Assembly: GCA_003151815.1 (NCBI GenBank)
Contig: PLYN01000045.1
Span: forward strand, 62,001-126,000
Reading direction: 5' to 3'
Length of the DNA stretch: 64,000 nt
DNA from: Bacteroidota bacterium
Lineage (GTDB): Bacteria; Bacteroidota; Bacteroidia; 2-12-FULL-35-15
Part shown: piece after piece, positions 26,962 to 34,602 of the stretch
Numbering within the stretch: position 1 is the first letter of the stretch
Layout: the number at the start of each line of letters is the position of its first letter
Notes under the pieces: model-generated
Databases searched by the model: none
Told to the model about the DNA's origin: nothing
What the model saw: the letters and a program-made list of their open reading frames with translations, nothing else
Made by a program: the position numbers and the translations under genes

Positions 26962-26991
26962 TTCCCACTTTTTACCACAATTTACCACTTT
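26962..26991 (-). promoter_or_regulatory. Probable MraZ operator: three 10-base direct repeats
   Basis: On the minus strand the units AAAGTGGTAA, ATTGTGGTAA and AAAGTGGGAA follow each other without gaps. MraZ boxes described in other bacteria are GTG/TGGG-type repeats with 10-base periodicity, so this is a strong candidate for control of the dcw cluster. Confidence 0.75.
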
Positions 26992-27191
26992 GTTGAAAAC
27001 TTTCTGGTTTTCGACATTAAAACAGACCGAAAATGAATCCAAATTGTTCGAAATAAAAAAACTGAATTCGTCGTGTATTCACTTTAAATAAAGAAGTGTA
27101 TAAAATTAAAAGTGCCGACAAAAGAGATTTTTTGCCTTGGTGGGAGAAAAAGTTCTATGCTGATAACCTTCTAAAAAACAAAATGAAAAAC

Positions 27192-27199
27192 TATCTTTG
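27192..27199 (+). promoter_or_regulatory. Promoter-like box (TATCTTTG) at the pabB start
   Basis: TATCTTTG matches TAnnTTTG and ends three bases before a GTG codon at 27203 that is in frame with pabB, so the GTG could be the first codon of a leaderless transcript. The TTG at 27197 would then be part of the promoter, not a start. Confidence 0.45.
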
Positions 27200-28546
27200 C
27201 ATGTGCTCACAACTTTAACATATACAATTCCAACAAACGGCCTGAACATTAACATTCAAGCCTTGAACGAACGTTTTAAACATATCTGTATTTTCGATTC
27301 TAACCTACAGGCAAATAAAAATCAACACCTGCAAGCCTCTAAGATCATCGCTATTGGGTCAACACAGGAACTTATTGTTACTCATTCAAAAAATGCTTTA
27401 ACAGAATTACAACAGTTTTATGATGAAAGGAAAGGTTGGTTATTTGGTTATCTGACCTACGATATTAAAAATGAAATAGAAAATTTAACCTCTGAAAATA
27501 GCGATGGCTTGGGATTTCCGGTATTGCAATTTTTTGTTCCGAAAGTGGTAATGCAAATTAACGCTACCAATATTTCTGTAACTTACGATGATAATTTTGT
27601 TACAAAAACAGAAGCGGAAGAAATTTATTATTTAAGTGTTAATCACCCTAATCTTGATTTAACTAATCCCCCTAACCCCCTTTACAAGGGGGAATTAATC
27701 CCACTTCGGAAGGTTGTTATTCAGTCGAAAATTAAAAAGTCTGAATACATTGATTCGGTGAGTCAACTTAAACAACGCATCCGTAAAGGAGATATTTATG
27801 AAGTTAATTTTTGTCAGGAATTTTTTGCTGAAAATGCTGAAATAAATACGGTAGCTATTTTTGAAAAATTAAATGAACTTTCTCAAGCACCATTCACTGC
27901 GTATTGTAAATTCGATAAACACTATGCACTTTGTGCAAGTCCTGAGAGGTTTTTACAAAAGCGCGGCAACAGGTTAATTTCACAACCCATTAAAGGAACC
28001 ATTAAACGTTCCGAAAACAAAATAGAAGATGAGCAACTAAAGCTTAAATTGCAAAATAGTAATAAAGAACGTAGTGAAAATGTGATGATCGTAGATCTGG
28101 TTCGGAACGATTTTTCCCGAATTGCAAAAGCTGGAAGTGTGCACGTTGATGAACTATTTGGCATATACAGTTTCAAACAATTGCACCAGATGGTTTCTAC
28201 AGTTAGCTGTGAATTAAATAAAAATGTTTCATTTACCGATATTATCAAAAGCACATTCCCGATGGGTTCTATGACGGGCGCGCCAAAAGTAAGCGCGATG
28301 AAAATCATTGAACAATATGAAAGCACCAAAAGAGGTTTATATTCAGGTGCAATCGGTTATATTACTCCTGATGGCGATTTTGATTTTAACGTAGTTATCC
28401 GAAGTATTTTATATAATTCCGAAAACAAATATTTATCATTTATGGTTGGCAGTGCTATAACCGACAAAGCCATTGCTGAAGAGGAATATGAAGAATGTTT
28501 ATTAAAAGCAAAAGCGATGTTTGAAGTGTTGCAAAACAATAATTAG
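27197..28546 (+). CDS. pabB: Aminodeoxychorismate synthase component I
   Basis: The product is a chorismate-binding enzyme of about 449 residues. The conserved core has IRKGDIYEVNFCQEF, PERFLQKRGNRLISQPIKG, IVDLVRNDFSRIA, the SMTGAPKVSAMKIIEQYE motif and GLYSGAIGYI. It makes 4-amino-4-deoxychorismate for folate; anthranilate synthase component I is the close alternative. The frame starts with TTG (27197) or GTG (27203); no ATG is suitable. A C-rich repeat is read in frame near residue 157 as LTNPPNPLYKGELIP, between the N-terminal and chorismate-binding parts. Confidence 0.88.
   Translation: MHVLTTLTYTIPTNGLNINIQALNERFKHICIFDSNLQANKNQHLQASKIIAIGSTQELIVTHSKNALTELQQFYDERKGWLFGYLTYDIKNEIENLTSENSDGLGFPVLQFFVPKVVMQINATNISVTYDDNFVTKTEAEEIYYLSVNHPNLDLTNPPNPLYKGELIPLRKVVIQSKIKKSEYIDSVSQLKQRIRKGDIYEVNFCQEFFAENAEINTVAIFEKLNELSQAPFTAYCKFDKHYALCASPERFLQKRGNRLISQPIKGTIKRSENKIEDEQLKLKLQNSNKERSENVMIVDLVRNDFSRIAKAGSVHVDELFGIYSFKQLHQMVSTVSCELNKNVSFTDIIKSTFPMGSMTGAPKVSAMKIIEQYESTKRGLYSGAIGYITPDGDFDFNVVIRSILYNSENKYLSFMVGSAITDKAIAEEEYEECLLKAKAMFEVLQNNN
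27664..27700. repeat. C-rich hairpin repeat inside pabB
   Basis: AATCCCCCTAACCCCC and AAGGGGGAATTAA flank TTTAC and form a hairpin. It is in frame with the gene. Confidence 0.75.
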
Positions 28547-28613
28547 AGAATGTTTTGTACATTAGTTATGGAAAACTACTGTTTATTGGCAGGACAATAA
28601 AATAGAAAAACGA

Positions 28614-29222
28614 ATGGACAGAAACGAAATAAAATACAAACAGAAAGCAATTAGCAGTTTCAAAACAAAGTTTGAAATTTATCTTTTTATGAAAACAATT
28701 AATAGAAATCTAACCATAATATCTCCGGCAGATTTTGAATCCTTTAAAATTACTGATGAAATAGTGAATATTTACACAACAATATATTGGCAAGAATGTA
28801 AAGACCAAAAAATAAATGGAATACTTATCCAAGATATAGAAAAAAATATTTTAGAATGGAAACAACAAAACAGAAAACTAATAATGCAATTAAGAAATAA
28901 CTATATTGCAAATTGTTTCCCGAAATTGTTTCCCAAAAAAGACTTTTTGACACTTCTTGAGAATACAACTTGTACCTATTGTAGAATTGCAGTCAAAGAA
29001 ATTGAAAAACTTTCAGAAGAAAGAAAATTATTCAAGAAAAATTTTAGAGGATGGAATATGGAAATTGACCGTCTAAATTCAAACTATGAGTATTCTAAAA
29101 ATAATTGTGTAATGGCTTGCTATTGGTGTAATAATGCAAAGAGCGATGAGTTTACTGAAGATGAGTTTGCTTTGATTGGTATTACTATTTCAAAAATATG
29201 GAAAACCCGAATTAATAAATAA
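28614..29222 (+). CDS. HNH endonuclease-like protein
   Basis: The 202-residue protein has a zinc-knuckle pair CTYC (C120, C123) and CYWC (C169, C172), with the core EIDRLNSNYEYSKNNCVMAC and NNAKSDEF between and after. This fits the HNH (beta-beta-alpha metal) nuclease fold in which the first His is replaced by an IDR motif. The first 100 residues are helical and match no family I know. It is the first gene of an accessory insert between pabB and tilS. Substrate unknown; homing, restriction or defence roles are possible. Confidence 0.7.
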   Translation: MDRNEIKYKQKAISSFKTKFEIYLFMKTINRNLTIISPADFESFKITDEIVNIYTTIYWQECKDQKINGILIQDIEKNILEWKQQNRKLIMQLRNNYIANCFPKLFPKKDFLTLLENTTCTYCRIAVKEIEKLSEERKLFKKNFRGWNMEIDRLNSNYEYSKNNCVMACYWCNNAKSDEFTEDEFALIGITISKIWKTRINK

Positions 29223-29228
29223 CAAGAT

Positions 29229-29642
29229 ATGAAAAAAATTCTAAAAATAATTTTGCTAACAAATTTTATTTCTAATTTAAGTTTCGGACAGTCTTTAAAA
29301 AGTCCAATAAAATTAAATAACAAAGCTTATTATTATGTTTCAAAAAAAACATATACTAGTAAAGCAGAACCCGAAGAAGGAAAGACTTTTACAGTTCCTA
29401 AAAATACTGTTTGGCTTGTAAGTGTAGATTGTGGACTTTGCTATTTACGTTCCATTAGACCGTGTAGCTATATTACCAATGAACAATTTAATTACCAACA
29501 GATGAATACAGATGGAAATATTAGCTGGTCTTTTCTTCCAGTTGTTCTTTTTAGTGAAACTTCATTTGTCTTGCATAGCAATTCACTAAATAGTTTGGAC
29601 AATATTATCATAGAAGAATATAAAATACGTGTGAAAAAATAA
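29229..29642 (+). CDS. Secreted protein of unknown function
   Basis: The 137-residue product starts with a signal peptide (MKKILKIILLTNFISNLSFG, cleavage before Gln). The mature part is beta-rich with four Cys (DCGLCYLR, RPCSY), which may form disulfides or bind metal. Six bases separate it from the HNH gene. No family is recognised. Confidence 0.5.
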   Translation: MKKILKIILLTNFISNLSFGQSLKSPIKLNNKAYYYVSKKTYTSKAEPEEGKTFTVPKNTVWLVSVDCGLCYLRSIRPCSYITNEQFNYQQMNTDGNISWSFLPVVLFSETSFVLHSNSLNSLDNIIIEEYKIRVKK

Positions 29643-29764
29643 ATGAAGAATTCAGATAAAATAAACAATTTGAAGATAGGCTGAAAATATTCTATCAATA
29701 GGACAAAATAACAATATGCCACAACTCTTTGAAATTTCATATAAAATGTAAAACTCTTGATTAA

Positions 29765-30850
29765 ATGAAATTTCTTAAAAATAAAAATTGTTACGTATTT
29801 TTAATAATATTTTCTATGTTATTAGTTGAACTATTGCAGGCACAAAATAATATAAAAATAATTCCTGATTGGACAATGCCAAAAGGAGTTGCAATTGTTT
29901 ATCCTGAAAACTTACCCGAAAACCAAAAAGAAAAAAGAAAAAAGAAAAACCTGATTAATTTCTATGATAGCTTCATTCAAAAAATTATAGATAGCTCGGA
30001 AATATCAGAACTTACAATAGTTCACAGAGTTGGAATAAAGGAAAAACTTTGTAACAAATTCCCTTCCCCTAAAATCAAACTTGTTGAAATAAAAAATGTG
30101 CAAGATATTTGGATAAGAGATTTTGCTCCAATTGCAACTACAACAAATCACAATGTTATTAAAGCAAGCTATTATCCTCAATACTTTCCAATGCAAGAAA
30201 AAAAATATGCCAAATTAGACGACACTATAGGTCAAGTTTTAGCAGAAAAATATTTAAAGATAAATGTTTCAAACCTTGTGTGTAATAATAAGCGAGTTAT
30301 TCTTGACGGAGGTAATTTTATACACAACGGTAACGGTATTGGAATTACAACTAACAGAATAATCGCAGACAATGAATGGCTTTCGATTGACGAAATCCGA
30401 AATACTTTTGAAGAGCAATTAGGAATTTCAAAACTAATAATTGTTCCTGTTGAATCTGGGGACGAAACAGGACATATTGATGGAATGGTACGTTTCATAA
30501 ATGAAACAACAGTTGTTGTCGCTGTATATCCTGATAATTACAGAGAAGGAAAAGAATTTATGGACGGCATCGCAAAACAATTAGCAATTGAATTTAAAGT
30601 AATTCGAATTACAAATGAAAGTCCGGAAGACCCTAATGACAATGAATTCCCGAGTGCATACGGCAACTACATAAATTTTTTGAGAGTTGGAAATAAAATA
30701 TTTCTTCCTCAATACGGGATTCCCGACAAAGATAAATCTGCAAAAGAAGAATATGAAAAATATTTTCAAGTAATTACAGTTGACAAAGACATTGAAAAAC
30801 TATCCAAATTAGGAGGTGTTTTAAATTGTATCACGTGGACGTACTATTAA
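29765..30850 (+). CDS. Secreted agmatine/peptidyl-arginine deiminase family enzyme
   Basis: The 361-residue protein has a signal peptide (YVFLIIFSMLLVELLQAQ) and then the deiminase fold. Catalytic-site motifs are in place: IWIRDFAP (116-122), ILDGGNFIHNG (179-189), DETGHIDGMVRF with H237 and D239, and GGVLNCITW with nucleophile C355. This family converts guanidino groups to ureido groups, as in agmatine to N-carbamoylputrescine or the secreted peptidylarginine deiminase of Porphyromonas. Secretion points to an outside or periplasmic substrate. It lies within the accessory insert between pabB and tilS. Confidence 0.8.
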   Translation: MKFLKNKNCYVFLIIFSMLLVELLQAQNNIKIIPDWTMPKGVAIVYPENLPENQKEKRKKKNLINFYDSFIQKIIDSSEISELTIVHRVGIKEKLCNKFPSPKIKLVEIKNVQDIWIRDFAPIATTTNHNVIKASYYPQYFPMQEKKYAKLDDTIGQVLAEKYLKINVSNLVCNNKRVILDGGNFIHNGNGIGITTNRIIADNEWLSIDEIRNTFEEQLGISKLIIVPVESGDETGHIDGMVRFINETTVVVAVYPDNYREGKEFMDGIAKQLAIEFKVIRITNESPEDPNDNEFPSAYGNYINFLRVGNKIFLPQYGIPDKDKSAKEEYEKYFQVITVDKDIEKLSKLGGVLNCITWTYY

Positions 30851-30863
30851 CAATGATTGGAGA

Positions 30864-31439
30864 ATGTTCTATCCAATGAAAAAAATGTTATTTTTAATTT
30901 TGTTTACATTATTTTATGCAAGCCAAACCATTACTGCCCAAAATTGCGGTGTAAACAGGTGGAGCATAAAAACACTTTCAGATATTGACACAATTAAAAT
31001 AGATTTTCAACAGATAATTCCTTCAACAGTTCATGAACAAATATCATTAGAAATTCCAACAGATAAAAAATCTCGACTTGAGTCCGAAACAAAAGTGTAC
31101 TCCATTGACTGTTTTATTGTTGGCTTCAAAAAAGAAAGTGATGATAAAGACATTCATATAATAATTAAAGATACTGAAACAGGCGAAACAATGGTAGCAG
31201 AAATTCCAAGCTACGAATGCTTTGAAATTGCAAAGACTAGCAGATATGAGTTATTTAAACAATTACAAGTATGGTTTATTGATAACATTGGACAACCAAA
31301 ATCAAAATTTGTATATCCTGAAAAACCAATACCTATTATAATTACCGGTGTTGGATTTTTCGATTTTAATCACGGACAAAAAGGAATGGCTAACAATGGA
31401 CGTGAAATTCATCCGGTATTATCAATCAAATTAAAATAG
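30864..31439 (+). CDS. Secreted conserved protein of unknown function
   Basis: The 191-residue product starts MFYPMKKMLFLILFTL; the second Met (30876) gives a standard signal peptide cleaved near AQNCG. The mature part contains NCGVNRWSIKTLSDIDT, YSIDCFIVGFKKESDDKDIH and ITGVGFFDFNHGQKG with a C-terminal NGREIHPVLSIK. I recognise this pattern as a widespread small secreted family of unknown role, also fused to other extracellular domains. It follows the deiminase gene by 13 bases and may be co-transcribed. Confidence 0.6.
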   Translation: MFYPMKKMLFLILFTLFYASQTITAQNCGVNRWSIKTLSDIDTIKIDFQQIIPSTVHEQISLEIPTDKKSRLESETKVYSIDCFIVGFKKESDDKDIHIIIKDTETGETMVAEIPSYECFEIAKTSRYELFKQLQVWFIDNIGQPKSKFVYPEKPIPIIITGVGFFDFNHGQKGMANNGREIHPVLSIKLK

Positions 31440-31461
31440 TCATTCAAAATAAAATTACTTA

Positions 31462-32115
31462 ATGTCGCAATACAACCCTAAAATTCACCATCGTAGAACA
31501 ATCCGATTACAAGGATATGATTATTCGCGGGCGGGTTTGTATTTTATTACCATCTGTTGTGAAAATAGAGAACACAGGTTTGGAAAAATTGAAAACAATG
31601 AAATGATTTTGAATGATGCAGGGAAAATTGCAGAAGAATGTTGGTTGGAAATTCCAAATCATTTTCCAAATGCAATATTGCACGAACATATTATAATGCC
31701 AAATCACATTCACGGCATAATACAATTGAAAACGGATAATATTGGTGGGGTTCAAAATGCAGGGGTTCAAAATTTTGAACCCCTACAACAAAACATACCA
31801 CCAATACCCGTAGGGGTTGAAAATTTTCAACCCCTACCGCGCAACGGGGAATGGATCGAAAATATAGGGATTCAACATTTTGAACCCCAACGAAACAAAT
31901 TTCAAAAAATAATTCCTCGTTCGATTGGTTCAATTGTTCGTGGATATAAAATCGGTGTTACAAAATGGTATCGTAATAATGGCGATATTGAAAAAATTTG
32001 GCAACGTAATTTTCACGAACACATTATCCGGGATGAAAAATCCTATCGACATATTTCAAATTACATAATCAACAACCCTGCAAAATGGCGGGATGACAAA
32101 TTTTATAATCAGTAG
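31462..32115 (+). CDS. REP-associated tyrosine transposase (Y1/RAYT family)
   Basis: The 217-residue protein has the Y1 transposase fold: YDYSRAGLYFITICCENREH, the HUH motif in MPNHIHGIIQL (H82, H84), and a C-terminal helix with Tyr195 and Tyr201 (SYRHISNYIINNP), one of which should be catalytic. Such enzymes cleave single-stranded palindromes (REPs). Residues 94-142 do not belong to the fold; they are encoded by palindromic DNA and read as GVQNFEPL, VGVENFQPL and GIQHFEPQ. A further palindrome covers the stop codon. Both transposase motifs are intact, so it may be active and may have spread palindromes of this type. Confidence 0.88.
   Translation: MSQYNPKIHHRRTIRLQGYDYSRAGLYFITICCENREHRFGKIENNEMILNDAGKIAEECWLEIPNHFPNAILHEHIIMPNHIHGIIQLKTDNIGGVQNAGVQNFEPLQQNIPPIPVGVENFQPLPRNGEWIENIGIQHFEPQRNKFQKIIPRSIGSIVRGYKIGVTKWYRNNGDIEKIWQRNFHEHIIRDEKSYRHISNYIINNPAKWRDDKFYNQ
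31761..31784. repeat. Perfect palindrome in the RAYT gene, copy 1
   Basis: AGGGGTTCAAAA and its complement TTTTGAACCCCT, 24 bases. A half copy (GGGGTTCAAAATG) precedes it at 31746-31758. Confidence 0.9.
31810..31837. repeat. Perfect palindrome in the RAYT gene, copy 2
   Basis: GTAGGGGTTGAAAA and TTTTCAACCCCTAC make a 28-base perfect palindrome. The sixth base from the centre differs from copy 1 on both arms (compensated change). Confidence 0.9.
31864..31889. repeat. Degenerate palindrome in the RAYT gene, copy 3
   Basis: ATAGGGATTCAACA and TTTTGAACCCCA form an imperfect copy. Confidence 0.7.
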
Positions 32116-32139
32116 GGGTTCAAAATTTTGAAACCCTAC
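32112..32139. repeat. Palindrome across the RAYT stop codon, copy 4
   Basis: GTAGGGGTTCAAAA and TTTTGAAACCCTAC pair with one mismatch. The TAG stop (32113-32115) lies inside the left arm, and the right arm feeds the upstream extension of the tilS frame. Confidence 0.85.
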
Positions 32140-32154
32140 GAAAATTATTTATCA

Positions 32155-33522
32155 ATGCTGAATTTATTCAAATCATACATCCAACAAGAAAAACTTTTCT
32201 CCTCAAAAGAAAAAATACTGCTTACTGTTAGTGGTGGTATTGATTCTGTTTTGATGTGCGAATTATTTCATTTAGCAGAATTAAAATTTGGTATTGCACA
32301 TTGCAATTTTCAATTACGTGGTGACGAAAGTGACCAGGATGAAGTATTCGTTAAAACCCTTGCAAAAAAATATAAAGTTGAATTTCATTCTATTAAATTC
32401 GACACTTCATCTTTCGCTAAAAAAAATAAACTTTCTACCCAAATTGCTGCTAGACAATTAAGGTACAAATGGTTTGAGGAAATTAAAGAAGAATTCAAAT
32501 ACAAGTATATCGCTACTGCCCATCATCAGGACGATTCCATCGAAACCTTTTTTATCAATATTATTCGTGGAACGGGTATCTCAGGATTGCACGGCATCTT
32601 ACCAAAACAAGGAAATATTATTCGTCCGATGCTTTTTACAACTAAGGAAGAAATAAAAGCCTATGCTAAAAAAAATAAAATAAAATATCGTGAAGACAGC
32701 AGCAATGCCTCAGATAAATATGTACGAAATAAAATTCGTCATCTGATAATTCCTGTTTTAAAAGAATTAAACCCAAGTCTTGAAAAAACAATTACCAATA
32801 ATATTCAACATCTACGTGATGTTGAATTGATTTATAAAAATGATATTGAAAACAAACGATCAAAAATTGTAAAAGCCTCAACAAAAAATATAAACGAAAC
32901 TATTATTTCTATTAAATTATTAAAAAAGCTAAAGCCAATTACTACTTATTTATTTGAATTTTTAAAGCCTTTTAACTTTAATGCCGCTACCGTTGAAGAG
33001 ATCATTGTAGCACTTGATGCAGAGTCAGGAAAGCAATTTTTTTCGGATACGCATCGCTTAATTAAGGATAGGGAGTATTTGATAATAGAAAAGTTAAAAG
33101 TTCAAAGTTCAAAAACTCCAGTTCAAAGTTTGAAAGTTCAAAGTGCAAAGTTCGTAGTGCGTAGAAATCAAAAAGAAATTGCCATTGATGAACTTAAATT
33201 AAGTTTTAACAAATCTGCAAAAACTTTAAACTTTAAACTTTTAACTTTAAACTCCCTTGCTCAGCTCGATTTTGGCAAACTTGAATTTCCTCTTGAAATT
33301 CGCAAATGGCAGAAGGGCGATACTTTTTACCCTTTAGGGATGAAAGGGGAAAAAAAATTAAGCGATTTTTTTATTGATAAAAAACTATCCATCAATCAAA
33401 AAGAAAACACCTGGCTATTAACCTCCAAAGGCAAAATTGTATGGGTGATCGGTCAACGTATGGATGACCGTTTTAAAATTACGGATACTACTCAAAATAT
33501 TTATTTGGTAAAATTGATTTAG
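32155..33522 (+). CDS. tilS: tRNA(Ile)-lysidine synthase
   Basis: The N-terminal PP-loop ATPase has ILLTVSGGIDSVLMCELFH, the motif FQLRGDESDQDEVF and TAHHQDDSIETFFINIIRG; the C-terminal TilS domain has IRKWQKGDTFYPLGMKGEKK and WVIGQRMDDRFK. It converts C34 of tRNA-Ile(CAU) to lysidine. The frame opens at 32128 (TTG) inside a palindrome, but the ATG at 32155 gives a normal N-terminus. Between the two domains are two blocks of an interspersed repeat, read as KLKVQSSKTPVQSLKVQSAK and KTLNFKLLTLNS. Catalytic motifs are intact. Confidence 0.94.
   Translation: MLNLFKSYIQQEKLFSSKEKILLTVSGGIDSVLMCELFHLAELKFGIAHCNFQLRGDESDQDEVFVKTLAKKYKVEFHSIKFDTSSFAKKNKLSTQIAARQLRYKWFEEIKEEFKYKYIATAHHQDDSIETFFINIIRGTGISGLHGILPKQGNIIRPMLFTTKEEIKAYAKKNKIKYREDSSNASDKYVRNKIRHLIIPVLKELNPSLEKTITNNIQHLRDVELIYKNDIENKRSKIVKASTKNINETIISIKLLKKLKPITTYLFEFLKPFNFNAATVEEIIVALDAESGKQFFSDTHRLIKDREYLIIEKLKVQSSKTPVQSLKVQSAKFVVRRNQKEIAIDELKLSFNKSAKTLNFKLLTLNSLAQLDFGKLEFPLEIRKWQKGDTFYPLGMKGEKKLSDFFIDKKLSINQKENTWLLTSKGKIVWVIGQRMDDRFKITDTTQNIYLVKLI
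33091..33253. repeat. Inverted pair of AAAGTTCAAAGTT repeats inside tilS
   Basis: Plus-strand AAAAGTTCAAAGTTC units (33091-33163) and the complementary ACTTTAAACTTTAAAC units (33221-33253) face each other across about 57 bases, so a hairpin can form. All of it is in frame. Confidence 0.7.
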
Positions 33523-33535
33523 TGCCTTACCTTTG
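33505..33535 (+). promoter_or_regulatory. Bacteroidota promoter for the 33541 gene
   Basis: TTG at 33505-33507 and TACCTTTG at 33528-33535, spaced by 20 bases, match the TTG / TAnnTTTG pattern. The ATG at 33541 is five bases after the box, which predicts a leaderless mRNA. Confidence 0.5.
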
Positions 33536-33540
33536 AAAAT

Positions 33541-34080
33541 ATGCAAGACAAAATCCTTTTCGAAGAAAAGCAATACATTGGTTACAATAAATGGGCAATA
33601 CTTTGGCGCACTGTTTTGGCCTTGTTTTGCTTCTTGCTTTACTTCTGGAGTGAAAATCCAAAACCGGTGGATGTTTCAGGTATTGAGATTCCCTCTTCGC
33701 CTGTTGGTGAGGATTCCGGCCACTTATTCTTTTTAATGGGATTAGTTATTATGCTCCTTTCATTAATTTTAATATTTATTTTACACATACATACTATAGT
33801 AATAAATAACAATCTTATCCTTAACGGCCTCTGGACTTCCCGCAAAGTGAAAATAGATCTGAGCAGTATTGTTGATGTTAAAAAAGTACAATCCAGTACA
33901 TTTATATTAAATCCTCCAATTTATAATTTGCACTTCAAGAATAAAATTCATTTTTTTACCCAAGGCAATGATGCCGTGGAACTTACCGACAAAGATGGTC
34001 TCAAATATAGCATCGGTAGCCAAAAATCAGATGAGTTAGCCAACTTACTGACATTACTTACCTCTTCCAACAAAGCGTAG
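33541..34080 (+). CDS. Small membrane protein with a PH-like cytoplasmic domain
   Basis: The 179-residue protein has two membrane helices (AILWRTVLALFCFLLYFW and LFFLMGLVIMLLSLILIFIL) and a C-terminal soluble part beginning IVINNNLILNGLWTSRKVKI. The latter has the strand pattern of bacterial PH (YdbT-like) domains, with a closing helix (SDELANLLTLLTSS). Function unknown. Confidence 0.55.
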   Translation: MQDKILFEEKQYIGYNKWAILWRTVLALFCFLLYFWSENPKPVDVSGIEIPSSPVGEDSGHLFFLMGLVIMLLSLILIFILHIHTIVINNNLILNGLWTSRKVKIDLSSIVDVKKVQSSTFILNPPIYNLHFKNKIHFFTQGNDAVELTDKDGLKYSIGSQKSDELANLLTLLTSSNKA

Positions 34081-34164
34081 GAATATTTAAAAAAATTGTA
34101 ACGCTTTCCTTTTTTGTCCGTACACAGTTGTATTCCTGTAATTTTTAATAACCTTTAACCTTTA

Positions 34165-34467
34165 ATGCTTATGACAAATGATACTCATATAAAAATTCCG
34201 GTTTCTATTGAAAAAGAAAATATCAGTGGTCTGAAATTTCCTGATAATGAAGTTTTAAAATCAAAAGATGAAATCAAAATGCGGAACGCAGACCTTGAAA
34301 GAGCCATGAAACTAGGAAATCTGGAGCATAATAAAATTAAAATTATTTTTGAAGATTCAGAAGGAATGAAACAAGTAGAAACAACTGTTTGGGGAGTAAC
34401 CGATAAGCGAGTGATATTAAAACAAGCAATACTTATACCTATTCACCGAATACATGAGATAAAATAA
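34165..34467 (+). CDS. Conserved small cytoplasmic protein of unknown function
   Basis: The 100-residue product (likely starting at the second Met, 34171) has no signal or membrane part. It contains KMRNADLERAMKLGNLEHNK and a strand-rich end, TTVWGVTDKRVILKQAILIP. Similar small proteins appear to be common in Bacteroidota. A terminator follows, so it is a single-gene unit. Confidence 0.55.
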   Translation: MLMTNDTHIKIPVSIEKENISGLKFPDNEVLKSKDEIKMRNADLERAMKLGNLEHNKIKIIFEDSEGMKQVETTVWGVTDKRVILKQAILIPIHRIHEIK

Positions 34468-34498
34468 ATCAATGATCATACATACAAATAATATTTTA

Positions 34499-34530
34499 AA
34501 ATAGCTCCGAGTTTTTGGGGCTATTTTTTT
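34499..34530 (+). terminator. Rho-independent terminator
   Basis: AATAGCTCC and GGGGCTATT pair with one mismatch around an eight-base loop, and eight T follow. Confidence 0.75.
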
Positions 34531-34602
34531 TATCTTTACTCTATATAATAAAAAGAATGATTTATTATTACAATAAAAAATTATAACAAGTACATAAATT
34601 AT

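Noticed and set aside
33091-33253. CRISPR array in tilS
   Set aside because: The units are short, irregular and without equal spacers, and the region is coding.
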